Positions 47,702 to 56,779 of a stretch of DNA of 64,000 nucleotides are shown here, one piece after another. Origin of the DNA: Clostridia bacterium (GTDB taxonomy: Bacteria; Bacillota; Clostridia; UMGS1810). The notes under the pieces were generated by a model, which worked only from the letters and a program-made list of their open reading frames with translations, did no database searches and was not told where the DNA came from. The stretch's first letter is position 1; every line of letters starts with the position of its first letter. Both the position numbers and the translations under genes were made by a program. The stretch covers positions 1 through 64,000 of the forward strand of contig JAFQHQ010000220.1 in assembly GCA_017397885.1 (NCBI GenBank), in the 5' to 3' direction.

Positions 47702-50700
47702 TTGAACAAAAGAATTATTTCACTGATTGTGTTAATAGTGCTGTTTAAAGGCACTTTCCATTCTTTGCTTTCGGGCAGATGCAGTGAAGCATTGCTTTCA
47801 TCAGAAAACTTTGCAACTTCGCGTTTTGCGTCTGTCACCAGTGCAATGTATAATTTTGAAACAGGTTCTTCATCGCAAGCACTCGATTCATATGGATATC
47901 TGCGTTTCTATGAAGTGCAAAACGGTACGGTGAACCTCTGCAATCATCTGTATGTTTCCGCAGATATTTCTGCCATTAAAAGCAGTTTTGTGACAAAAGT
48001 CACATTTGATATCTACATTTCGGGAAGGTCGCTGATGTATGTCTATAAAGCAGACGGTAATTTTGTGCCGGGCGAAACACCCTATGATGATATGCCCAAA
48101 ATAACAGATGTATCGGATGACTCGCTTATAACCATTGTTGACCATTCCAATTTAAGAGGCTACATATCAATTGATGTGACAGAATATGTCGAAGAACTTA
48201 TTCTGGCAGGAAAAGACAAGTTGAACCTTATGATTTCTCAAGGCTCAACATCCACATTCGGCATTCGCACCGAGCTTGGTGACAGTTCGACAAGACCTTA
48301 CATTTCCGTAATCTTTAATGAAATGGCATCAGAGCTCAGCAAGCTTTCTCATCCATACATCCACGCATCGTCGCAAAAGCTCGAACAAATCAAAAATTCG
48401 CTTGAAACAGGTGATGAATACACAAAAATTCTTTATGCAAAAACAAAATCCGATGCAGACGGATTTCTTTCATCATCCGTGGTTTCTCACGGTGGCACAG
48501 CCACCCAAAGCTATAACAAGGTTGATGAAAAAATTTTATCTTTAATGACGGTTTATTATATTGAAAATAACGAAATTTATCTCGATAGAGCACTTATGGA
48601 ATTTGAAAATTTCAAATCCATTACAAATTGGAACAGCGGTGCACAGCTCGATAACACTCAAACCGCATCTGTTCTTGCAATTTGTTACGATTGGTTGTAC
48701 AATTATCTCTCTGTCGCTGATCGTAAATGGGCGGAGGAAACTATCAAAGAAAAATCGCTGGACATTGCATATAAATATTATCAGAATCCCGAAGATTATG
48801 ACAATTTGCGTGTAGAATACGGCAACATGAATATTCAGTGCGGCAATTCCACTTACAACCACTCAACTTATAACAATTCAAACCTTTTGACGGCGGCACT
48901 TGCCATATCACCCATGTATCCCGAATATTCATCATTTATAATTTCAAACATCGTTCAGAATGTAGTTCCCTATCTTGAACTTGTTGGAGAAAAGGGCGGT
49001 CATGAAGAACCCATAGGCTACTACGGATACACAAGCGAAAAAATTATTACAATGCTTTCGGCTCTTGATTCGTCACTGGGCACTATGTACGGATTAAACG
49101 ATTATCCCGGTTTTAAAACAACTGCCTACTATCCACTCTATATGTACGGTGCAGGTCCTTTTGCCTTTGGCGACACATCTCCGTCAAAGGGGAGCTATGA
49201 CACCAACGCCTTGTATTTTGCAGCCAAACATTCGGGCGATGTTGATTTGATGAAGGTAATATCACAAAATTTCAAAAAAGGGAATACAATCATGCCGCTT
49301 TTGTGGTATGACTGTGGTGAATTGGATAACCCGGAAAGTGATTCAACTTTGGCGTTGGACCGTTTGATTTTTCCGTCGAACAAAGCACAGAATATTGCTT
49401 CTTTCAGAAATTCGTGGAACACCTCTTCGCTTATCTATACAGCCATGTACACGGGCTGTGCCACATCAAACGGTCATGCCGATGCAGTGTCGGGTTCGTT
49501 TTGCCTCGATGCTTTTGGTGAAAGGTTTGTCACACCCATGGGACTGGGAAACTATAGCTATTCAAACTATTGGGACAACTCACAAAACGGCGGCAGATGG
49601 AAGTGGTATGAAAAACGCCCCGAGGGTAACTGTTGTCTGGTTATAAATCCATCAGAGTCGGTGGGACAGGATGTATATGAAAATGCAGAATTCGAAACCT
49701 TTGAAACAGCCGATGGCGGAGGATATGCAATTGCCGATCTTTCAAAGGTATATAAGGAATATGTTTCATCCTACAAGCGGGGCATAAAGCTTTTTGACAA
49801 TCGTAGCAGGGTTATTTTGCAAGACGAAGTAAAAATGCTCCAAAATTCAGATGTGTATTGGTCGTTCAACACTCCTGCAGACATTGAAATTCTGTCGGAC
49901 AATACTGCGTTGCTTATCCAAAACGGAAAATCGGTGTATGTCAGATTTACATCAAATCAGGATTTCACCCTGGCGAAATCCGATGCGTCAAAGCTTTCCA
50001 CATCACCCCAAGCAGAACAGCAAAAAATATATCCTGCATATTCCAAGCTTTGCATCTGGTCATACAATGTAGCTGACTTTGAACTATCGGCAGAGTTTGT
50101 TCCTGTTTTGAATGACTATACAATTCCTGAAAGCTACGGTGATTATCAGCATCTTTCACAATGGAGTGCAGATGATGTTTATGCCCCCGTGCCCGTGCTT
50201 GACGATATATCAGTAAACGGAAAGACCATAGCAGGTTTTGTGCCGGATGTGTTTAGCTATTCTTATGAATATAACTGTCTGACCGATGACAGACCAAGTG
50301 TTGAATACAAAAAATCCCATGATGTTTCCGTGTCTGTTATCGAAGATAATACCGAAAGATGCGTTCTTAAGGTTTCGGCAAATGGGAGAGATTCATTTTA
50401 TATCATAAATTTTGACATTGCCGCCGGTGTATTTGACAATGATCTGAGCTATGTTTTGCACGAAAATTTTACAGATGCTGTTTATGAGTCATTCGCCTCG
50501 GCATCAGGTGGAATAACAGAGTGCTTCCCCGGAAGTGGATGGATGTATCATCTTTACGCCTCAGGGGTATATCGGTATTATTATTGCTCGGTAGATATTG
50601 CGGATCTTAAGGACAAAAACATACTTTCGGCAAAATACTCCTTTGTGGCAAATGGTGATCTTGCTTTGTCTGTTCATGTAACTGATTGCGGATTTGTTCC

Positions 50701-51226
50701 CGGCAAAACTCCTTTTGGTGAACTGCCTAAATCGGGAACAACGGTGTGTGAAATTATCAAAAGAGCTTCAACGGAGAGGTTTGAAATAGATTTGACCGAA
50801 GCAGTAAACAAATCTTTAGCTGAAGGTAAAGATACGATTAATTTGATAATAGTCCAAAACAAAGCAAGCACAGCAGTCATTGCAGGCAAAAACGGCTATT
50901 CAAGTCAAAAACCGTATCTTGAAATTATTGCGGAAGAAAAAAAACTACTTTTGTCGGATGTTTTTTTAAAAGACTCCGATTCGTGCACATCGGCACGACT
51001 TGCCGTGAAAAACAATAGCGAAAAATGTGAAAATGTGACACTTGTCACTGCATCATATGACGATAACAAGCTCATCTCGCTTGATTTTGACTCTGCAGAG
51101 CTAAAGGAAGGCGTTTTGGTTCTTGACTGCACTGTTGAACACAGTGACGGTATAAATACGAAAATTTTTGTGTGGGATGCTTTTGATTCTCTTTTTCCCC
51201 ACTCAAATTATATATCCGTCGGATAA
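47702..51226 (+). CDS. Exported heparinase II/III-like polysaccharide lyase
   Basis: A 1174-residue secreted protein. The start is TTG, with AGGAGG 7 bp upstream; a signal peptide covers about 1-26. Order of domains: DNRLRE/CBM96-like module (about 40-210), heparinase II/III-like region (about 213-820), cadherin-like beta-sandwich (830-905), second DNRLRE-like module (918-1075) and a C-terminal beta-domain (1080-1174). In the lyase part, an alpha-toroid with QCGNSTYNHSTYNNSNL is followed by a beta-sandwich with NGHADAVSGSF and YEKRPEGNCCL. Such lyases cleave uronic-acid polysaccharides by beta-elimination. The substrate could be a glycosaminoglycan, alginate or a rhamnose-containing uronan; sequence alone does not decide. 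It starts 19 bp after the previous gene. Confidence 0.8.
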   Translation: MNKRIISLIVLIVLFKGTFHSLLSGRCSEALLSSENFATSRFASVTSAMYNFETGSSSQALDSYGYLRFYEVQNGTVNLCNHLYVSADISAIKSSFVTKVTFDIYISGRSLMYVYKADGNFVPGETPYDDMPKITDVSDDSLITIVDHSNLRGYISIDVTEYVEELILAGKDKLNLMISQGSTSTFGIRTELGDSSTRPYISVIFNEMASELSKLSHPYIHASSQKLEQIKNSLETGDEYTKILYAKTKSDADGFLSSSVVSHGGTATQSYNKVDEKILSLMTVYYIENNEIYLDRALMEFENFKSITNWNSGAQLDNTQTASVLAICYDWLYNYLSVADRKWAEETIKEKSLDIAYKYYQNPEDYDNLRVEYGNMNIQCGNSTYNHSTYNNSNLLTAALAISPMYPEYSSFIISNIVQNVVPYLELVGEKGGHEEPIGYYGYTSEKIITMLSALDSSLGTMYGLNDYPGFKTTAYYPLYMYGAGPFAFGDTSPSKGSYDTNALYFAAKHSGDVDLMKVISQNFKKGNTIMPLLWYDCGELDNPESDSTLALDRLIFPSNKAQNIASFRNSWNTSSLIYTAMYTGCATSNGHADAVSGSFCLDAFGERFVTPMGLGNYSYSNYWDNSQNGGRWKWYEKRPEGNCCLVINPSESVGQDVYENAEFETFETADGGGYAIADLSKVYKEYVSSYKRGIKLFDNRSRVILQDEVKMLQNSDVYWSFNTPADIEILSDNTALLIQNGKSVYVRFTSNQDFTLAKSDASKLSTSPQAEQQKIYPAYSKLCIWSYNVADFELSAEFVPVLNDYTIPESYGDYQHLSQWSADDVYAPVPVLDDISVNGKTIAGFVPDVFSYSYEYNCLTDDRPSVEYKKSHDVSVSVIEDNTERCVLKVSANGRDSFYIINFDIAAGVFDNDLSYVLHENFTDAVYESFASASGGITECFPGSGWMYHLYASGVYRYYYCSVDIADLKDKNILSAKYSFVANGDLALSVHVTDCGFVPGKTPFGELPKSGTTVCEIIKRASTERFEIDLTEAVNKSLAEGKDTINLIIVQNKASTAVIAGKNGYSSQKPYLEIIAEEKKLLLSDVFLKDSDSCTSARLAVKNNSEKCENVTLVTASYDDNKLISLDFDSAELKEGVLVLDCTVEHSDGINTKIFVWDAFDSLFPHSNYISVG

Positions 51227-51270
51227 TCTTTCGACGGCAGAACAATCGATAATACGAAGGGAAGAATTAT

Positions 51271-54200
51271 ATGAAGAGAATTATATCATTGGTTTTGTGT
51301 GTGATTCTTGTGTTTGCATCAATGCCTGCATTTACGATATTTGCAGACGCAGAGAGTGCATTTACTCTTGTTACACCAAAGGAAAACAGTATTTCCTACA
51401 CATCCGACATTTCAGTGAAGTTTTCGGCTGTTGTTGATCCGTCCACGGTTTCTCCTCAAACGGTAAAATTATTTGCTGACGGATTTGAACAGAAAATTAA
51501 CGCAGATGACATTTATGTTTCTTCGGATAAAATTTCAATCAAAACCGTGAAACAGCCCTACACCACCTACAGGCTTGAGCTTCTCTCGTCAATATCCGAC
51601 CAAAGCGGCAACAAGCTCCCGGAGGATATGTACCTTGACTTTATAACAACGGTTCCGAGTGCAACATCAACTGTTTCATCTTCGTCAGTCATATCAGCCA
51701 TGTATGACTATGTTGACGGTAGCATAACAACACAGCCGGACAATTATCAGCTTCTCCGTTTTTACAAGGTTATAGATGGAAAGGTTGTTCTTAGAAATGA
51801 CTATTATGTTTCTGTAGATATTTCATCACTTTATGGCAAAAATGTGACAAATGCAGTTTACAACCTCTGGGCAAACGGCAGAGCTCTCATGACTATATAC
51901 AAAGCCGACGGTGATTTTGTCCCCGGCGAAACAGCATATGAAGATATGCCAAAAATCACAGACTCCATGCCTGAATCTTCAATCATCGGAACATATGATC
52001 AAAGTTCAGGTAAGAGATTTGCATCTATTGATGTGACTGATTATCTCAATGAATGTCTTGAAGCCGGAAGGACTCATATGAGCTTTATGATAAGACAGGG
52101 CTCTTCTTCCACCTTTGGTGTCGCATCGGAAACGGGGGATACATCCTACCGTCCAACCATGACCGTGTCATATTCCGAATCGGTCTCTCCGGTTATAGCC
52201 TCTGTTTCTCCCGACGGCTTTGATACAGCGGTATCTGCGGATACGGAAATTTCCTTCACACTTTCCGAGAAGGCAAGTGCGGTTTTGGCAGATAATATTG
52301 TTATTACCAACACCGAAACAGAAGAAACAATTCCACTTTTAGATGGTGATATAAGCTACGATTCCGACACTCTCAAAACCACCGTTACACTCAGTGAGCC
52401 TCTAAATCCGCTGACTGTCTATGACTTAAAAATATCAGGTCTTAAAACAACGGACGGCAAAGCTTTTGCACAAAAGTGTGTCAAATTCAAAACAGGCGGC
52501 GAAAGAGAAGATATTCCTTATGGAAAAGCAGAGCAAACCTCTTTTGTAAAGGTCAATGTTTCCGATGATTATTCCGGTGCAGTCACTGTTTCGGGAAAAC
52601 TTTTTGCATGCGGAAATGAGACAATAGACATTAAGGTAGTAATGAGCGACGAGGAGGTTGTTTTTTTCGATTCGGTGACTGCCAACGAAAACGGTTATTT
52701 TTCATTTAATGTTGAAACAGAATCCGCAGGAAAATGCAAGGCATACATTTCCTCTGATGCCAACCTTTACAACAACATTGTAACCGAAGAATTTGAAATT
52801 TTGCCTCTTTCGGTTTACATGTCTCTCTGGGATGTTCTCTCCGGTGGCGATGCCCAAATGATTGCATCGGCACTTGATGATATTTTTGCAACCTTCGAGA
52901 TTACCGATTCAGAGGATTTATTCGATATCCATGCTTCTGTTGCAGATTTTGCAGTTTCAAAAGGAGAGTTTGGCGAGTATAGTCCGGACAATATCAATGC
53001 CATGAAAGCCTATATGTACGATGCATATATTCTGTGCGGTTTTTCATCGGACAATGATGTTGAAACACTCAAAAAAGCTGTTTCTCTCTATGGCGAACAC
53101 ATGGAGCTCACCACGCTTGAAAGCTTTGAAAACTACAGTGCCATGACAGATGTATACAAAACTCTCACCATGGAGAAATTTGCAAGCTCTGCAGACAGAG
53201 ATATTGACAGCAAGCAAAAGCTCTCTGCACTATTTGCCGAATGTATTGACGAGGCTGAACTTGAAATGGTTTTTGAAAAAATCAAAAATGCATCCAATCA
53301 CAGCGAAGTGACAGAAATTATTCTCGATGAGCATTATGCAGAGCTTCTCGGACTTTCAAAAAGCGACATTTCCGACTACAAGGATAACAAGAAAAACGCA
53401 GGAAAAGCTCTTGTCGGAAAATCCTTTGATTCAAAGGAAGATTTTAAAAATGCATTCAATAAAGCCGTGAAAGCAGAAAGTTCAAGAGATAACGGTGGAG
53501 GTGGCTCATCAAATGGCGGAAGCTCTGTTGTAATTAAAGTCGATTCTAAAAATGAATCTCAGCCGGAACAAAATCCGATTGTTACAACAGGTGACAATGA
53601 CGAAAAGGTTCAACCCTCATCCTATTCATTCACCGACATTGCCCACTATCCCTGGGCGGTATATGAAATAGAGTTTCTTGCACGAATGAATGTTATAAAC
53701 GGTGTCGGCGAGGGCATTTATGCTCCTTCGGGCAACGTAACAAGAGAACAGAGTGCAAAGCTTCTGGTTCAGGCCATGGAATTTGAAACAATAAATCACA
53801 ATCCCGGATTTTCCGATGCAGACACGGATGCATGGTATTACCCCTACATTTCCACGGCATCAAGCCATGGCATTATCAAAGGAAAAGGCACAGTTTTCGG
53901 CATAGGTGAAAACGTAACCCGTGAAGACCTTTGCACAATGGCGGCAAGAACCCTTGAGGTGGCAGGCTATAAAATTGATGAATGCCACCTTTCTTTCACC
54001 GATTCATCCGAAGTTTCGGACTATGCCAAAAACGCAGTTGCATTTCTTGCCAATGCAGGCATAATCAAAGGCATGCCAGACGGTTCGTTTATGCCTAAAA
54101 ACAACACCACAAGAGCAGAAGCGGCAGTTTTCATCTACCGATTCTGCGAATATGTCAAAACCTATAGCGCTACCATCTGGGAAAAGCCCCTTGAAGCTGT

Positions 54201-56769
54201 TAAAAAAATTGAAGCTCCAAGCGAAGAGCAAATACTTTCAGATATAAAATCAAAGTTTAACAAAAAAGAAGTTAATCATCCCTTTATTTTCGGGAATGAC
54301 CAAAAAATCGAAGAAATAAAAACCAATCTTTCATCAGGCGATTCCTACACCAAGATTATGTACGGTCAGGTAAAGAAATATGCAGACAATTTCCTTAACG
54401 TACCTCCGGTTGTACACAACGGCAGTGTGACTCAGGTTTACAACTATGTTGACGACCGTATTATGAATCTTATGATTGCCTATCATATTGAAGGCGACGA
54501 AAAATATTTAAACAGAGCCAAGGAAGAATTTGAAAACTTCAAAAAAATCACCCGTTGGGACGGCGGTGCTCAGCTCGAAAACTCACAGACAGGCTATGCC
54601 TTAGCGGTATGCTATGACTGGCTCTACGACTATCTCACAGCCGAAGACAGAGCGTGGGCTGAGGAAACAATCAAGGTAAAAATGCTTGAAATAGCATACA
54701 AATACTATCAAAATCCCGATTCATATAATGAGCTTCGCTCGCAGTATGCAAGTATGAATATTCAGTGCGGAAATTCAACCTACAATCACTCAACATACAA
54801 TAATTCAAATTTGTTTGTTGCGGCTCTCGCTCTTGCCCCGATATATCCGGAATATTCGGCATATATAATGGCAAATAATATGAAAAACGTTCAGCCATAC
54901 ATAGAACTCATCGGACCTGACGGCGGTTTTGATGAACCTGTCGGATATTATTCTTACAAGTCTCCAAAGATAATGCAAATGCTTCAGGCTTGCCAGAGTG
55001 TACTTGGAACGTCCTATGGTTACGACCGCTACGAAGGCTTCCGTTCAACCTCATACTATCCGCTCTTTATGTACGGCGCAGGTGCCTTTGCCTTTGGCGA
55101 TTCAGGTCCCGGAATTGCAAGCTTTGATTCAAACTATATGTACTACACGGCAAAATACTCCAAGGATTCCAAGCTTATGAGCCTTGTTGCCGAAAAGTTG
55201 TCGGAGGGTGACTGCGCAAAAGCTCTGCTTTGCTATGAAAGCGGTGATATGAACAATGTGGACAAGGACGCTTCGCTTCCTCTTGACAATGTAATTTATC
55301 CTTTAACCAAAGACCAGAACGTCATCTCAATGAGAAACAACTGGGACATTCAAAAGGGACTTTTCACTGCAATGTATGCAGGCTGTGCAACTGCAAACGG
55401 TCACTCCGATGCTGTTTCGGGTGCATTTGGAATTGATGCCTTTGGTGAAATCTTTGTAACGGCAATAGGCAGAGGCGACTACGACTATCCCGATTATTGG
55501 GACAATACGCAGGATGGCGGCAGATGGGACTGGTATGAAAAACGTCCCGAAGGGAGTAACTGTCTTGTTATCAATCCTTCCGAAAAGGTTGGTCAGGATG
55601 TTTCCGAAACTGCAACCATTGATGTTTATGAGTCGGGCGAAGGTGCGGCATTTGGCATCACAGATCTTTCCGGAGTTTACAAAGAGTATGTAACTTCCTA
55701 CAAACGAGGTCTCAAGCTTCACGACTCACGAACAAAGATTGTTGTTCAGGATGAAGCCACAATGAAAACTCCCTCGGAGATTTTCTGGTCCTTCAACACT
55801 CCGGCTGATATCGAACTTATAAACGAAAACACAGCCCTTCTTTCAATCGGTGCAAAAAGACTTGCAGTAAAATTCTATGCAAATGTTGACTTTGAACTCT
55901 TTGAAATGGCGGCAGAAAAGCTTCCCACGTCACCTCAGAAAAAGGAACAGCTTCGCTACCGTGAATTTCGCAAGGTAGCTCTCAGAGCCAACGATGTGAC
56001 AGAGCTTAAACTAATGGCAGAATTTATGCCAATCGGTGCATACTCCGAAGCACTTCTTCCCATTTCGGATTTTGTTCTCATGGAAAACTGGACGGCTTCA
56101 GAGCCCATGAGAGAATTCCCGAAACTTAGTGCAATTACGGTTGACGGTGAAGCTATCGACGGTTTTGACAAAGACATTCATTCATACCTTGTTGAATTTG
56201 ATACCTTGCCCGAAAAACTGCCTGAAATCAAAGCAACAGCTGAAAACGAAGCCGATGTAACCGTTACATATTCCGATGCTGAGAGAAAATCTGCCGAAAT
56301 CAAGGTAGAAAAAGGTGATGAGGTTTCATGGTATGAAGTAATCTTCATCGAAGAAGAAAAGCCCTTTGATGTGAGCGCCATGAAAAAACTTACCATCAAA
56401 TCTGTCAATGCAACAAGCAATGACGGTAACCTGCCCGAATACGCTCTCGACGGCAACTTAAACACCCGCTGGTCAGCAGAAGGTGCAGGAGAGTACATTG
56501 TCTTCGACCTTGGAGAAGTGAAGGAAATTTCTGCAATGGGAATTGCATATTATCAGGGTTCAAGACGTTCATCCTATTTTGACATTCTTGTGTCCGAAGA
56601 CGGTGACGAATGGACAAAGCTTGTATCAGATGCCGAATCTTCAGGAGAATCTGATGATCTCGAAAACTTTGAGCTTATCGCAAAAGCAAGATATATAAAA
56701 TATTACGGCTACGGCAACTCCCAGGGTAAATGGAACAGCCTTTCGGAAGTAGCAATTTATTCAAAATAA
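51271..56769 (+). CDS. SLH-anchored heparinase II/III-like lyase with discoidin domain
   Basis: An 1832-residue secreted protein and paralog of the preceding lyase. Order: signal peptide (1-26), Ig-like domain (32-125), DNRLRE/CBM96-like module (138-303), second Ig-like domain (305-405), beta-sandwich and helical linker (410-735), Gly/Ser linker, three SLH domains (about 787-962), heparinase II/III-like lyase (about 1000-1600, with the same QCGNSTYNHSTYNNSNL motif), a cadherin-like domain and an F5/8 type C (discoidin) domain (about 1700-1832). SLH domains bind wall polysaccharide and hold the enzyme on the cell surface. It starts 44 bp after its paralog, with GAAGGGAAG as ribosome binding site. 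Confidence 0.85.
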   Translation: MKRIISLVLCVILVFASMPAFTIFADAESAFTLVTPKENSISYTSDISVKFSAVVDPSTVSPQTVKLFADGFEQKINADDIYVSSDKISIKTVKQPYTTYRLELLSSISDQSGNKLPEDMYLDFITTVPSATSTVSSSSVISAMYDYVDGSITTQPDNYQLLRFYKVIDGKVVLRNDYYVSVDISSLYGKNVTNAVYNLWANGRALMTIYKADGDFVPGETAYEDMPKITDSMPESSIIGTYDQSSGKRFASIDVTDYLNECLEAGRTHMSFMIRQGSSSTFGVASETGDTSYRPTMTVSYSESVSPVIASVSPDGFDTAVSADTEISFTLSEKASAVLADNIVITNTETEETIPLLDGDISYDSDTLKTTVTLSEPLNPLTVYDLKISGLKTTDGKAFAQKCVKFKTGGEREDIPYGKAEQTSFVKVNVSDDYSGAVTVSGKLFACGNETIDIKVVMSDEEVVFFDSVTANENGYFSFNVETESAGKCKAYISSDANLYNNIVTEEFEILPLSVYMSLWDVLSGGDAQMIASALDDIFATFEITDSEDLFDIHASVADFAVSKGEFGEYSPDNINAMKAYMYDAYILCGFSSDNDVETLKKAVSLYGEHMELTTLESFENYSAMTDVYKTLTMEKFASSADRDIDSKQKLSALFAECIDEAELEMVFEKIKNASNHSEVTEIILDEHYAELLGLSKSDISDYKDNKKNAGKALVGKSFDSKEDFKNAFNKAVKAESSRDNGGGGSSNGGSSVVIKVDSKNESQPEQNPIVTTGDNDEKVQPSSYSFTDIAHYPWAVYEIEFLARMNVINGVGEGIYAPSGNVTREQSAKLLVQAMEFETINHNPGFSDADTDAWYYPYISTASSHGIIKGKGTVFGIGENVTREDLCTMAARTLEVAGYKIDECHLSFTDSSEVSDYAKNAVAFLANAGIIKGMPDGSFMPKNNTTRAEAAVFIYRFCEYVKTYSATIWEKPLEAVKKIEAPSEEQILSDIKSKFNKKEVNHPFIFGNDQKIEEIKTNLSSGDSYTKIMYGQVKKYADNFLNVPPVVHNGSVTQVYNYVDDRIMNLMIAYHIEGDEKYLNRAKEEFENFKKITRWDGGAQLENSQTGYALAVCYDWLYDYLTAEDRAWAEETIKVKMLEIAYKYYQNPDSYNELRSQYASMNIQCGNSTYNHSTYNNSNLFVAALALAPIYPEYSAYIMANNMKNVQPYIELIGPDGGFDEPVGYYSYKSPKIMQMLQACQSVLGTSYGYDRYEGFRSTSYYPLFMYGAGAFAFGDSGPGIASFDSNYMYYTAKYSKDSKLMSLVAEKLSEGDCAKALLCYESGDMNNVDKDASLPLDNVIYPLTKDQNVISMRNNWDIQKGLFTAMYAGCATANGHSDAVSGAFGIDAFGEIFVTAIGRGDYDYPDYWDNTQDGGRWDWYEKRPEGSNCLVINPSEKVGQDVSETATIDVYESGEGAAFGITDLSGVYKEYVTSYKRGLKLHDSRTKIVVQDEATMKTPSEIFWSFNTPADIELINENTALLSIGAKRLAVKFYANVDFELFEMAAEKLPTSPQKKEQLRYREFRKVALRANDVTELKLMAEFMPIGAYSEALLPISDFVLMENWTASEPMREFPKLSAITVDGEAIDGFDKDIHSYLVEFDTLPEKLPEIKATAENEADVTVTYSDAERKSAEIKVEKGDEVSWYEVIFIEEEKPFDVSAMKKLTIKSVNATSNDGNLPEYALDGNLNTRWSAEGAGEYIVFDLGEVKEISAMGIAYYQGSRRSSYFDILVSEDGDEWTKLVSDAESSGESDDLENFELIAKARYIKYYGYGNSQGKWNSLSEVAIYSK

Positions 56770-56779
56770 GGAGGATAAC

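Noticed and set aside
45916-56769. Repeated modules considered as a phase-variable or CRISPR-like array
   Set aside because: The repeats are whole protein domains of about 160 residues with differing spacing; no short regularly spaced repeats exist.
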